Assembly: GCF_019464495.1 (NCBI RefSeq)
Contig: NZ_CP080492.1
Location: 310,001-374,000, forward strand
Direction: 5' to 3'
DNA length: 64,000 bases
DNA from: Leucobacter luti
GTDB taxonomy: Bacteria; Actinomycetota; Actinomycetes; Actinomycetales; Microbacteriaceae
Shown here: positions 16,216 to 24,069 of the stretch, one piece after another
How the letters are laid out: the number at the start of each line of letters is the position of its first letter
Numbering within the stretch: the first letter of the stretch is position 1
Made by a program: the position numbers and the translations under genes
The notes under the pieces: generated by a model
The model's database searches: none
What the model saw: the letters and a program-made list of their open reading frames with translations, nothing else
What the model was told of the DNA's origin: nothing

Positions 16216-18120
16216 ATGGCAGGCCGGATCCGCGCGAGCGACGTTGAGGAAGTGAAGCGACGCACGAACCTTGGTGACCTCGTGGGAGACTACGTCACGC
16301 TGAAAAGCGCTGGAATCGACTCAATGAAGGGGCTCTGTCCTTTCCACGACGAGCGCAGCCCGAGCTTCCACGTGCGCCCAGCACTCGGCTACTACCACTG
16401 CTTTGGGTGCGGCGAATCTGGCGACGCTTTCTCGTTCCTGCAGCGCATGGATCACCTCACCTTCGCAGAGTCAGTGGAGCGGCTCGCGGCCCGAATTCAC
16501 TACGGACTCACCTATGAAGAGGGCGGATACACACGCGAAGAGGGTCCCAACCGTGCCCGGTTGCTCGCCGCGAACCAGGCCGCCGCCGCCTACTATGTCG
16601 CTCAGCTTGCCAGCGAAGAAGGCGCCGCTGGCCGCGCTTTCCTTGAGCAGCGGGGCTTTGACCCGGCAGCTGCAACGCTGTTCGGAGTCGGCTATGCGCC
16701 GCGCGGGTGGAGTCACCTCACCGATGCCTTGAAATCGCAGGGGTACACACCGGCTGAACTCGCACAGGCGGGACTCGTATCTGAAGGACAGCGCGGCGTT
16801 TACGACCGGTTCCGTGGCCGCGTGGTGTGGCCGATCCGCGACACAAGCGGGCAAACCCTGGGCTTCGGCGCACGGAAGCTCTACGACGATGACAACGGTC
16901 CGAAATACCTCAACACTCCGGAGACTCCGGTCTATCACAAGTCCCAGGTGCTCTACGGGCTCGACCTTGCCAAGCGAGCAATCTCGCGCGGCAAACGCGC
17001 CGTGGTTGTGGAGGGCTACACCGATGTGATGGCGTGCCACCTCGCAGGTATCGACACCGCGGTCGCCACCTGCGGCACCGCGTTTGGCAAGGACCACATC
17101 TCAATTCTGCGTCGGATCATGGGCGATGACTCGGCCGCCGAGGTCATCTTCACGTTCGATCCCGATGAAGCCGGCCAAAAAGCTGCGCTGCGGGCATTCA
17201 GCGAGGAAAAGCGATTCACCGCCCAGACCTACGTCGCCGTAGCTCCGGAGGGCTTCGACCCCTGCGATCTGCGTCTCCACCGCGGAGATGAGGCCGTGCG
17301 CGAGCTGTTTACCCGGAAGCAGCCGCTGTTCGAATTCGCACTGCGGCAGGCCGTGTCACGCTTCGATCTGAACTCCGTTGAAGGCCGCGTTTCGGCGCTG
17401 CGCGCCTCCGCACCGATCGTTGCGGAAATCAAGGACCCGTCGCTGCGACCCGGGTATGCCCGGGAACTCGCACGGATGCTGGGCGTCGAGCTCGGTGAAG
17501 TTCAACACGCAGTCCGCACAGCGGAGCGCGCGCCGCAAGCCCCACGTGGAGGCCAGCACGAACCCCGAGGCGCGTACCAAGACTCAAGCCCGATGTCACA
17601 GGATCCACAGTGGCAGGGCGCGCCTCAGCAGCAGCCAGCGCCGACAGCGGTGAAGTTGTCAATGCTGCGCAACACACCAACCACGAGGCTCGAGCGCGAC
17701 GCGCTCATGGCGATGCTCCAGCTCGGTGACTCGGTCGGCGCGGAGCTGCTCCAGCAGGCGGCAACCGCGCAAGTATCGGAGCCGCATCTTCGCGTGGCCC
17801 GAGATGCGATCGCCGCGGCCCTGCCAGCGCTCGGCACCCCCGGCTGGATCGACACCGTGGTGGCCGCGGCGCCTGACACCCACAAGGGATTGCTCCGTGA
17901 ACTCGCGGTCGTGCCGATGCCGGAACGCCGGCCCGACCAACTCGCGATCTACGCCAAGGACGTGATCGTCTCCCTTTTGGACCGCGACCTCGTCGGGCTC
18001 AAGCAAGAACTGTTGGCACGGATGCAGCGCATTGGCGATTCCTCTGATGCGGCGTCCAGACGCTTACAGGAACAACTCGTGGCACTCGAGGCAGCGAGAC
18101 GCGGGCTACGCGAAGAATAG
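16216..18120 (+). CDS. dnaG: DNA primase
   Basis: DnaG makes RNA primers at replication forks. The 634-residue product begins MAGRIRASDVEEVK; the CHC2 zinc finger has Cys41, His44, Cys62 and Cys65 (CPFHDERSPSF, HCFGCGESG). The TOPRIM core shows VVVEGYTDVMA and FDPDEAGQ. A Gln/Pro-rich linker (about residues 440-480) leads to the C-terminal helicase-binding domain. The frame is open well upstream, but that part is a shadow of dgt. Confidence 0.96.
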   Translation: MAGRIRASDVEEVKRRTNLGDLVGDYVTLKSAGIDSMKGLCPFHDERSPSFHVRPALGYYHCFGCGESGDAFSFLQRMDHLTFAESVERLAARIHYGLTYEEGGYTREEGPNRARLLAANQAAAAYYVAQLASEEGAAGRAFLEQRGFDPAAATLFGVGYAPRGWSHLTDALKSQGYTPAELAQAGLVSEGQRGVYDRFRGRVVWPIRDTSGQTLGFGARKLYDDDNGPKYLNTPETPVYHKSQVLYGLDLAKRAISRGKRAVVVEGYTDVMACHLAGIDTAVATCGTAFGKDHISILRRIMGDDSAAEVIFTFDPDEAGQKAALRAFSEEKRFTAQTYVAVAPEGFDPCDLRLHRGDEAVRELFTRKQPLFEFALRQAVSRFDLNSVEGRVSALRASAPIVAEIKDPSLRPGYARELARMLGVELGEVQHAVRTAERAPQAPRGGQHEPRGAYQDSSPMSQDPQWQGAPQQQPAPTAVKLSMLRNTPTTRLERDALMAMLQLGDSVGAELLQQAATAQVSEPHLRVARDAIAAALPALGTPGWIDTVVAAAPDTHKGLLRELAVVPMPERRPDQLAIYAKDVIVSLLDRDLVGLKQELLARMQRIGDSSDAASRRLQEQLVALEAARRGLREE

Positions 18121-18162
18121 CCGAGGCGGCGGGCCGCCCGGTTTCAGCGCCCTCCAATGCTC

Positions 18163-18168
18163 TAGGCT
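18163..18168 (+). promoter_or_regulatory. -10 box (TAGGCT) of the ABC ATPase gene
   Basis: TAGGCT lies 51 nt before the ATG; GAGGAG precedes the start codon at normal spacing. Confidence 0.35.
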
Positions 18169-18219
18169 GACGCCAAAACCGCAGTACGCACCTGATCCCA
18201 CCCCCGAGGAGCACGACGC

Positions 18220-19068
18220 ATGGCCCACCCCGACCTCGAAGCGAACCCCACGATCCGCGTGTCAGATCTCTCGCTGTCTTACCCGGCTCACGCCGGCGGG
18301 CGCGAGTTCGCCGCGGTGGAGGGCCTCAGCTTTGATGTGCCACGAGGTGACGTCGTCGCGCTCCTCGGCGAGAGCGGATCCGGTAAATCAACACTCGCGA
18401 GGTTCCTTGCAGGCCGCGCAACGGACGCGGGGGAGAAGTCGGCCCGGATCAAACTCACCGGTGGTGAGGCCTCAGTGTTTGACCTCCCCATGCGCCGGCT
18501 CGGAAGACGCGCCCGTACCAGACTCACCGCATACGTGGGGCACCTCGCCCAAGATGCAGGTGCCACGCTGACACCTGAGCTCAACGTCGGAGACATTCTG
18601 TTTGAGCCGATCGTAGAGCGCAACAAGAACTTTGACCGCGACGCACTCGGCGAGCTAATAGCCGAAATGATGGACATCGTCGCGCTGCCACTCGCCAAAC
18701 TGCAGGAATACCCCTACGAACTCTCGAAAGGCCAGCGCCAGCGCGTTGCCGTGATGCGCTCACTCATGTTGGATCCGACACTCCTGGTCGCAGACGAACC
18801 GACGCTCGGCGTCGACGCCAACAATCGGCCTCGAATTGTCGAACTCCTGCGCTGGTACCGAGCACGCACGAATGCGACCATGCTGCTGATCAGTCACGAC
18901 ATCGGCATGCTCGAAGCACTGGTGCGCGACGTGCTGGTGCTCCAGGAGGGGCGCCTCGTCGGTCACGGTGATATCAACGAAATTTTCAGGAACGCGGATC
19001 ATGGCTACGTGCAGCGCTTGGCCCAGGCCCTGCGAGCCACCGCCTACGACGAGATCGCAGAAGAGTAG
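18220..19068 (+). CDS. ABC transporter ATP-binding protein (Opp/Dpp-like), stand-alone
   Basis: The 282-residue ATPase has Walker A GESGSGKST, a signature ELSKGQRQRVA (LSKGQ in place of LSGGQ), Walker B LLVADEPTLGVD and switch ISHDIGML. It most resembles ATPases of peptide/nickel importers, but no permease or binding protein is nearby, so its partner must be encoded elsewhere. GAGGAG precedes the ATG. Transport substrate unknown. tRNA-Asn follows. Confidence 0.88.
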   Translation: MAHPDLEANPTIRVSDLSLSYPAHAGGREFAAVEGLSFDVPRGDVVALLGESGSGKSTLARFLAGRATDAGEKSARIKLTGGEASVFDLPMRRLGRRARTRLTAYVGHLAQDAGATLTPELNVGDILFEPIVERNKNFDRDALGELIAEMMDIVALPLAKLQEYPYELSKGQRQRVAVMRSLMLDPTLLVADEPTLGVDANNRPRIVELLRWYRARTNATMLLISHDIGMLEALVRDVLVLQEGRLVGHGDINEIFRNADHGYVQRLAQALRATAYDEIAEE

Positions 19069-19096
19069 GCGGCGCGCCCGGCGGGGCAGACTGGAT

Positions 19097-19126
19097 TTGC
19101 AACCGCTTCAGCCAGCTTGGTACGAT
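19097..19126 (+). promoter_or_regulatory. Promoter of tRNA-Asn (TTGCAA - 18 bp - TACGAT)
   Basis: A -35-like TTGCAA at 19097-19102 and a -10 TACGAT at 19121-19126 with 18-bp spacing lie about 22 bp before the tRNA. Confidence 0.55.
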
Positions 19127-19147
19127 ATTCAGGTTGCAACGCAATGA

Positions 19148-19220
19148 TCCCCTGTAGCTCAGCTGGCAGAGCGCTTGACTGTTAATCAGGATGTCGCTGG
19201 TTCGAACCCAGCCGGGGGAG
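19148..19220 (+). tRNA. tRNA-Asn (anticodon GTT)
   Basis: The acceptor TCCCCTG pairs with CGGGGGA (one T-G wobble), discriminator G. The anticodon loop reads CTGTTAA and the T-arm GCTGG-TTCGAAC-CCAGC is complete. CCA not encoded. Confidence 0.95.
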
Positions 19221-19225
19221 CGACC

Positions 19226-19254
19226 ACAGCCCTCACCATTATGGTGGGGGCTGT
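19226..19254 (+). terminator. Terminator after tRNA-Asn
   Basis: ACAGCCCTCACC pairs with GGTGGGGGCTGT (one T-G wobble) across a 5-nt loop; a short T-run (TTTT) follows a few bases later. Confidence 0.7.
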
Positions 19255-19278
19255 TCGCATTTTACCGAGGGAGTTGAC

Positions 19279-19911
19279 GTGCCACATTCCATCGTTCCGC
19301 CCGATCAAGAGCCCCCCGCAGCCCCCACCGCCGCTGACACACAGGGGCACGGCATCATCGTGAGTCTCGATCCCGAGCACACCCCCGAACTCCACGCCAC
19401 CGTATGGCTCGCCCCAGGCGCAGTCATTGCTGGTGCCGTCAGCATCGCCGCCGACACCAGCGTCTGGTACAACGCTGTCGTCCGCGGCGACTCCGACACG
19501 GTGCGGATTGGCCAACGCAGCAACGTGCAAGACGGGGTCGTGATCCACACCCAGCGGGGGGACCCCGCTGTGATCGGAGATGATGTCTCCATCGGACACA
19601 ACGCGGTTGTACACGGCGCCACGATCGAAAACGGTTGCCTCATCGGCATGAGCTCAACCGTGCTCAGCGGCGCAGTCGTGGGCACCGGCACACTCATCGC
19701 CGCAGGCGCACTCGTTCCCCAAAACGTGACCATCCCACCACACTCGCTCGTCGCGGGCGTGCCAGGAAGAGTGATTCGAGAACTCCGCCCAGACGAGCGG
19801 GAGCACGTGCGCGAAAACGCCGCCGTATACCTGGGTTATACCGCAGACCACCGCGCCGCGACACGCGGCGCGGACCCCCAGGTGGAACACGCCCAGCCAA
19901 ATCCACTATGA
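19279..19911 (+). CDS. Gamma-carbonic-anhydrase-like hexapeptide-repeat protein
   Basis: The 210-residue protein is a left-handed beta-helix with repeated [LIV]-G-x4 hexapeptides. Putative zinc-binding histidines appear at VVIHTQRG, SIGHNAV and VVHGATI, as in gamma-class carbonic anhydrases, and RGDSDTVRIG fits the family. It could hydrate CO2, or act as a related acyltransferase-fold protein; activity is unproven. GAGGGAG precedes the GTG start. N- and C-terminal extensions are Pro/Ala-rich and probably disordered. Confidence 0.85.
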   Translation: MPHSIVPPDQEPPAAPTAADTQGHGIIVSLDPEHTPELHATVWLAPGAVIAGAVSIAADTSVWYNAVVRGDSDTVRIGQRSNVQDGVVIHTQRGDPAVIGDDVSIGHNAVVHGATIENGCLIGMSSTVLSGAVVGTGTLIAAGALVPQNVTIPPHSLVAGVPGRVIRELRPDEREHVRENAAVYLGYTADHRAATRGADPQVEHAQPNPL

Positions 19912-19912
19912 T
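19907..19912 (+). promoter_or_regulatory. -10 box (TATGAT) of tRNA-Gly(TCC)
   Basis: TATGAT overlaps the stop codon of the preceding gene and lies 24 nt before the tRNA. Confidence 0.4.
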
Positions 19913-19936
19913 CGTGGAGGCGCTTTCAAGTGCTGC

Positions 19937-20007
19937 GGGGATGTAGCTCAATGGTAGAGCCTTAGTCTTCCAAACTAATTACGCGGGTTCGATTCCCGTC
20001 ATCCCCT
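19937..20007 (+). tRNA. tRNA-Gly (anticodon TCC)
   Basis: The acceptor GGGGATG pairs with CATCCCC, discriminator U. The anticodon loop reads CTTCCAA and the T-arm is GCGGG-TTCGATT-CCCGT. CCA is not encoded. Its last 23 nt are the start of a tandem array, with four further copies downstream; this is the only complete tRNA of the series. Confidence 0.95.
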
Positions 20008-20677
20008 CTGAACGGGCCTTTTCCTCCACGAGAAGGCCCGTTCTTTGCGTTCACCACTCCGTGAATCCCAATGAACCCGGAACTGGCTTCGCAGGCTCAG
20101 CCAGCGCCACAGCCGCGCAACGCTGCGCGTCGCCCCATGCGGCCAGGCGGGGTTCGATTCCCGTCATCCCCTCTGAACGGGCCTTTTCCTCCACGAGAAG
20201 GCCCGTTCTTTGCGTTCACCACTCCGGGAATCCCAATGAACCCGGAACTGGCTTCGCAGGCTCAGCCAGCACCACAGCCGCGCAACGCTGCGCGTCGCCC
20301 CATGCGGCCAGGCGGGGTTCGATTCCCGTCATCCCCTCTGAACGGGCCTTTTCCTCCACGAGAAGGCCCGTTCTTTGCGTTCACCACTCCGGGAATCCCA
20401 ATGAACCCGGAACTGGCTTCGCAGGCTCAGCCAGCACCACAGCCGCGCAACGCTGCGCGTCGCCCATGCGGCCAGGCGGGGTTCGATTCCCGTCATCCCC
20501 TCTGAACGGGCCTTTTCCTCCACGAGAAGGCCCGTTCTTTGCGTTCACCACTCCGCGAATCCCAATGAACCCGAACCTGGCTTCGCAGGCTCAGCCAGCG
20601 CCACAGCCGCGCAACGCTGCGCGTCGCCCATGCGGCCAGGCGGGGTTCGATTCCCGTCATCCCCTCTGAACGGGCAC
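19985..20677 (+). repeat. tRNA-Gly 3'-end tandem array (four ~165-bp units plus a partial fifth)
   Basis: The T-loop TTCGATT recurs at 19988, 20153, 20318, 20482 and 20646, giving periods of 165, 165, 164 and 164 bp. Every unit holds the last 23 nt of tRNA-Gly (T-arm 3' part, acceptor 3' strand, discriminator), the tRNA terminator hairpin, and about 105 bp containing two smaller hairpins (CTGGCT...AGCCAG and GCGCA-ACGC-TGCGC). Units differ at only a few positions: the base after CTCCG, G/A in CCAGC(G/A)CC, GGAAC against GAACC in unit 4, and four or three C before ATGCGG. The fifth copy diverges after GAACGGG and has no terminator. Layout matches the E. coli tyrT/rtT type of locus. Confidence 0.95.
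20010..20046 (+). terminator. Terminator of tRNA-Gly(TCC), first of four copies
   Basis: GAACGGGCCTT pairs perfectly with AAGGCCCGTTC across a 12-nt loop and is followed by TTT. Identical hairpins recur at about 20175, 20340 and 20504 within the array. Confidence 0.8.
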
Positions 20678-20787
20678 CCGCGCTCAGTGGGCGATGCCCT
20701 GGCGCAGAGCAGGGGATTCTCATGCCGAAAACACCCAATGACCCGCCACGCGGAGCGCCAGTGTGCATTCACCCGGGGAGTTTCAGC

Positions 20788-20793
20788 TAGACT
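20788..20793 (+). promoter_or_regulatory. -10 box (TAGACT) of tRNA-Pro
   Basis: TAGACT is 53 nt before the tRNA 5' end, so a leader of about 45 nt is expected; that leader ends in the hairpin listed next. Confidence 0.45.
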
Positions 20794-20830
20794 TGCTCAG
20801 GTTGCGCGCGTAATGCGTGTTCCGTCTGTG

Positions 20831-20846
20831 AAACCCTCGGGTTTTT
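20831..20846 (+). terminator. Terminator-like hairpin abutting the 5' end of tRNA-Pro
   Basis: AAACCC-TC-GGGTTT (effective CTCG tetraloop) with a T5 end stops exactly one base before the tRNA acceptor. It could terminate read-through from the repeat array, or act on the tRNA's own leader. Confidence 0.45.
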
Positions 20847-20921
20847 CGGGGCGTAGCTCAGCTTGGCTAGAGCGCCCGCTTTGGGAGCGGGAGGTCGCAG
20901 GTTCGAATCCTGTCGCCCCGA
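20847..20921 (+). tRNA. tRNA-Pro (anticodon TGG)
   Basis: The acceptor CGGGGCG pairs with CGCCCCG, discriminator A. The anticodon loop reads TTTGGGA and the T-arm is GCAGG-TTCGAAT-CCTGT. CCA not encoded. It stands upstream of tig. Confidence 0.95.
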
Positions 20922-20984
20922 CGAGGACTAACCGGTCCACACAGGCTGATATGCAGCACGATTTTCGATCATTGAGAGGCCAAA

Positions 20985-22493
20985 TTGCCGAAGACGACAG
21001 CTGAGAAGCTCACTCCGACCCGCGTCAAGCTGAGCGTTGACGTCACGCTCGACGAGCTGGAGCCCTACCTCAAGCAGGCGTACAAGACCATTGCCGAGCA
21101 GGTTTCGATTCCTGGCTTCCGCAAGGGCAAGGTTCCGGCACCGATCATCGATCAGCGCGTCGGCCGCGAAGCAGTCATCCAGGAAGCCGTCAACGCTTCA
21201 CTCGATAACTTCTACCAGGTCGCACTCGGCGAGTCGAACGAGCGCCCGATGGGTCGCCCGACTGCAGACGTGGCTGCATGGCCCGATGCGAAGGACCCGA
21301 AGAGCACGCTCAGCCTCGTGTTCGAGGTTGAGGTTCGTCCCGAGTTCACGCTGCCCAAGTACGACGGAATCAAGCTGACCGTCGACAACGCGCAGATCGA
21401 CGCCGACGCTGTCGAGGCAGAGCTCACGAAGCTGCGCGAGCGCTTCGGAACGCTCGTCACGGTCGATCGCCCCGCGAAGACCGGTGATTTCGTCGAGCTC
21501 GATCTCGTCGCAACGGTCGACGGCGAAGAGGTCGACCAGGCTTCCGGCGTCTCCTACGAGGTCGGAGCAGGCAACCTGCTCGAAGGCACCGATGAGGCAG
21601 TTGAGACGCTCACCGCCGGTGAGTCCACCACCTTCACCTCGCAGCTGCTCGGCGGCGAGCACGAGGGCCGCGACGCTGAAGTGGCGCTGACGCTGACCGC
21701 TGTCAAGGAGCGCGAGCTTCCGGAAGCTGACGATGAGTTCGCACAGCTCGCGAGTGAATTTGACACTATCGATGAGCTCCGAGAGAGCCTCAAGGAGCAG
21801 GTCGGCCGCGCCGGTGTGTTCGCACAGGGCCAGCAGGCACGCGACCTCTTCACCGACACGCTGATCGAGAAGGCCGGCATCCCGGTTTCCGAGGAGCTCG
21901 TCGAAGAAGAAGTCCACCGTCACCTTGAGGGCGAAGGCCGTCTCGAAGACGACGAGCACCGCGCAGAGGTCCGCATCTCGTCGGAGAAGCAGATCCAGCT
22001 GCAGCTGCTGCTCGACGCAATTGTTGAGGCCGAGGAAGTCACCCCGACCCAGAACGAGCTCTCGCAGTACATTTTCCAGTCGGCACAGCAGTACGGCATG
22101 GAGCCCACGGAGTTCCTGCAGGCGATCAGCCAGGGCAACCAGATGGGTGTCATCCTCGGCGAGGTCACCCGCAACAAGGCGCTCGCGCTCGCGCTCGCCA
22201 AGGCAACTGTTGTCGATCAGGACGGCAACGCCGTTGATCTGAGCGAGTTCACCGCGGTTGACGTCGAAGACGAGGCAGAGGCAGAGGGCGCCGAGGATGC
22301 GCCTGCCGAGAAGCCCGCCAAGAAGGCACCCGCGAAGAAGGCCGCTGCAAAGAAGGCCGACAAGCCTGCAGCGACCGAGGAGCCCGCTCTCGACGATGAC
22401 GAGGCTGCCAAGAAGGCCGCACGCTCCGCCGCAGCAAAGAAGGCCGCAGCGACCCGCGCAGCAAAGAAGGCCGCTGCTGAGGCAGCAGAGTAA
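20985..22493 (+). CDS. tig: Trigger factor
   Basis: This ribosome-bound chaperone and peptidyl-prolyl isomerase meets nascent chains at the exit tunnel. The ribosome-binding signature [12 protein letters not shown] is at about residues 44-55, the FKBP-like domain follows (about 160-250), then the helical arms. The last 65 residues are Lys/Ala-rich low complexity (repeated [11 protein letters not shown]), an extension common in actinobacteria and probably disordered. Start TTG with GAGAGG upstream. It heads the tig-clpP1-clpP2-clpX run. Confidence 0.96.
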   Translation: MPKTTAEKLTPTRVKLSVDVTLDELEPYLKQAYKTIAEQVSIPGFRKGKVPAPIIDQRVGREAVIQEAVNASLDNFYQVALGESNERPMGRPTADVAAWPDAKDPKSTLSLVFEVEVRPEFTLPKYDGIKLTVDNAQIDADAVEAELTKLRERFGTLVTVDRPAKTGDFVELDLVATVDGEEVDQASGVSYEVGAGNLLEGTDEAVETLTAGESTTFTSQLLGGEHEGRDAEVALTLTAVKERELPEADDEFAQLASEFDTIDELRESLKEQVGRAGVFAQGQQARDLFTDTLIEKAGIPVSEELVEEEVHRHLEGEGRLEDDEHRAEVRISSEKQIQLQLLLDAIVEAEEVTPTQNELSQYIFQSAQQYGMEPTEFLQAISQGNQMGVILGEVTRNKALALALAKATVVDQDGNAVDLSEFTAVDVEDEAEAEGAEDAPAEKPAKKAPAKKAAAKKADKPAATEEPALDDDEAAKKAARSAAAKKAAATRAAKKAAAEAAE

Positions 22494-22514
22494 GCTTCTG
22501 AGCCCGCACTGAGT

Positions 22515-22548
22515 CGGAGCCCCTCACCCTTCGGGGTGGGGGGCTCCG
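22515..22548 (+). terminator. Terminator after tig
   Basis: CGGAGCCCC(T)CACCC and GGGTG(G)GGGGCTCCG pair across a TTCG tetraloop. No long T-run follows (CTCGTTTG). Confidence 0.6.
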
Positions 22549-22597
22549 CTCGTTTGTCTCAGTGCGCTCGCATGGACACCCGCCGCGGGTGCGCATG

Positions 22598-22611
22598 CGC
22601 CGACGGCGAAC
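22598..22611. promoter_or_regulatory. Candidate ClgR box upstream of clpP1
   Basis: CGCCGACGGCGAAC matches the core CGCYNANRGCGWWS recalled for the actinobacterial activator ClgR. It lies about 25 bp before a GATACT -10-like box (22637-22642), a position suited to activation. The outer W positions of the published motif do not match. ClgR itself is not in this window. Confidence 0.5.
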
Positions 22612-22674
22612 AATCGCACAAGCCGCCCGGCAACTCGATACTCTCGAATCAAGAAACAACGATTGGAGCTCCGA

Positions 22675-23259
22675 ATGGCAGAACAGACGCCACCGAACAG
22701 TGTGTTCGAACGCCTGCTGAAGGATCGCATCATTTGGCTCGGATCCGAAGTGCGCGATGACAACGCAAACGAGATCTGCGCCAAGATTCTTCTGCTCGCG
22801 GCCGAGGACCCCGAGGCAGATATCTATCTGTACATCAACTCGCCGGGTGGATCCATCACCGCGGGTATGGCGATCTACGACACGATGTCCTTCGTGCCGA
22901 ACGACATCGTCACGGTTGGAATCGGCATGGCGGCCTCCATGGGGCAGTTCCTCCTCACTGCGGGCACCAAGGGCAAGCGGTACATCACTCCGAACGCTCG
23001 AGTGTTGCTGCACCAGCCCCACGGCGGCTTTGGCGGCACGGCAAGCGACATTCAGACGCAGGCCCAGCTCATCACCTCGATGAAGAACCGCCTGGCTGAA
23101 ATCACCGCTGCGCAGACCGGCAAGACGGTCGAGCAGATCAACGAGGACGGAGACCGCGACCGCTGGTTCTCCGCTCAGGAAGCGCTCGAGTATGGTTTCG
23201 TCGACTTCATCCGCGATTCCGCAACTGACGTCGTTGGCGGCGGCGGGACGAAGCGCTAA
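22675..23259 (+). CDS. clpP1: ATP-dependent Clp protease proteolytic subunit, ClpP1 type
   Basis: This serine peptidase forms barrels with ClpP2 in actinobacteria. The catalytic triad is Ser88 (GMAASMG), His113 (LLHQPHGG) and Asp162 (DRDRWF). The product is 194 residues with a short N-terminus; ATG at 22675 has GGAGCT just upstream and is preferred to the earlier TTG in frame. clpP2 follows after only 3 bp, so the two are cotranscribed, which fits their obligate hetero-oligomer. A ClgR-like box lies upstream. Confidence 0.96.
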   Translation: MAEQTPPNSVFERLLKDRIIWLGSEVRDDNANEICAKILLLAAEDPEADIYLYINSPGGSITAGMAIYDTMSFVPNDIVTVGIGMAASMGQFLLTAGTKGKRYITPNARVLLHQPHGGFGGTASDIQTQAQLITSMKNRLAEITAAQTGKTVEQINEDGDRDRWFSAQEALEYGFVDFIRDSATDVVGGGGTKR

Positions 23260-23262
23260 ATC

Positions 23263-23955
23263 ATGGGACAGGAAGCAAACAATTCGATGATGACCTCACA
23301 CATGCCCACCGCTGGCGGAAGCACTCTCCAGGTGCCCGGCTCGCGCTACGTGCTCCCGTCCTTCGAGGAGCGCACCGCTTATGGGTACAAGCGCCAGGAT
23401 CCCTACGCCAAGCTCTTCGAGGACCGCATCATTTTCCTCGGGGTGCAGGTCGACGACGCATCGGCTGACGACGTCATGGCACAGCTGCTCGTGTTGGAGA
23501 GCCAGGATCCTGAGCGTGACATCACCATGTACATCAACTCGCCAGGTGGTTCATTCACAGCGATGACGGCGATCTACGACACGATGCAGTACATCCGCCC
23601 GCATGTGCAGACGGTATGCCTTGGCCAGGCGGCTTCCGCTGCTGCGGTGCTCCTTGCAGGTGGATCGCCGGGGAAGCGGCTCGCGCTACCCAACGCCCGC
23701 GTGCTGATCCACCAGCCGTCCTCAGGGCAGGGTGGGCACGGCCAGGCCTCAGATATCGAGATTCAGGCGCGCGAGATTCTGCGCATGCGTGAGTGGCTCG
23801 AAGAGACGCTCTCGAAGCACTCAAAGCGCTCGATCGAAGAGGTCCACAAGGACATTGATCGTGACAAGATCCTCAGCGCGCAGGAAGCGCTTGAGTACGG
23901 TCTCGTTGATCAGGTACTCACCAGTCGGAAGAACCCGCAGCCAGTTCTCCCGTAA
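23263..23955 (+). CDS. clpP2: ATP-dependent Clp protease proteolytic subunit, ClpP2 type
   Basis: The 230-residue partner of ClpP1 has triad residues Ser125 (GQAASAA), His150 (VLIHQPSS) and Asp201 (DIDRDK). It carries a longer N-terminal segment, of which part is probably a propeptide. The peptidase chamber is fed by ClpX (encoded next) or ClpC. A perfect GC-rich hairpin separates it from clpX, so clpX may have its own promoter. Confidence 0.96.
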   Translation: MGQEANNSMMTSHMPTAGGSTLQVPGSRYVLPSFEERTAYGYKRQDPYAKLFEDRIIFLGVQVDDASADDVMAQLLVLESQDPERDITMYINSPGGSFTAMTAIYDTMQYIRPHVQTVCLGQAASAAAVLLAGGSPGKRLALPNARVLIHQPSSGQGGHGQASDIEIQAREILRMREWLEETLSKHSKRSIEEVHKDIDRDKILSAQEALEYGLVDQVLTSRKNPQPVLP

Positions 23956-23964
23956 CTGACTGTC

Positions 23965-23990
23965 GGGCCCCGGGGTACGCCCCGGGGCCC
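23965..23990 (+). terminator. Perfect hairpin between clpP2 and clpX
   Basis: GGGCCCCGGGG pairs exactly with CCCCGGGGCCC around a TACG loop, followed at once by a second small stem GCGGC-GT-GCCGC. There is no T-run; it may terminate or attenuate. Confidence 0.55.
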
Positions 23991-24025
23991 GCGGCGTGCC
24001 GCGGCCAATTGTCGGGGGTGGCCGC

Positions 24026-24031
24026 TAGTCT
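24026..24031 (+). promoter_or_regulatory. -10-like box (TAGTCT) of clpX
   Basis: TAGTCT is 39 nt before the clpX ATG; GAAGGAG precedes the start codon. Confidence 0.35.
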
Positions 24032-24069
24032 CTAAAGAGTTCCCCGACAGAGTGTGAAGGAGCCTCAGC

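Noticed and set aside
20061..20669. Long plus-strand frames of about 200 and 144 codons with ~55-residue repeats
   Set aside because: They follow the 165-bp tRNA-derived period, which is a multiple of three, cross terminator hairpins and have no ribosome site. A Tpr-like product as proposed in E. coli tyrT is conceivable but not supported.
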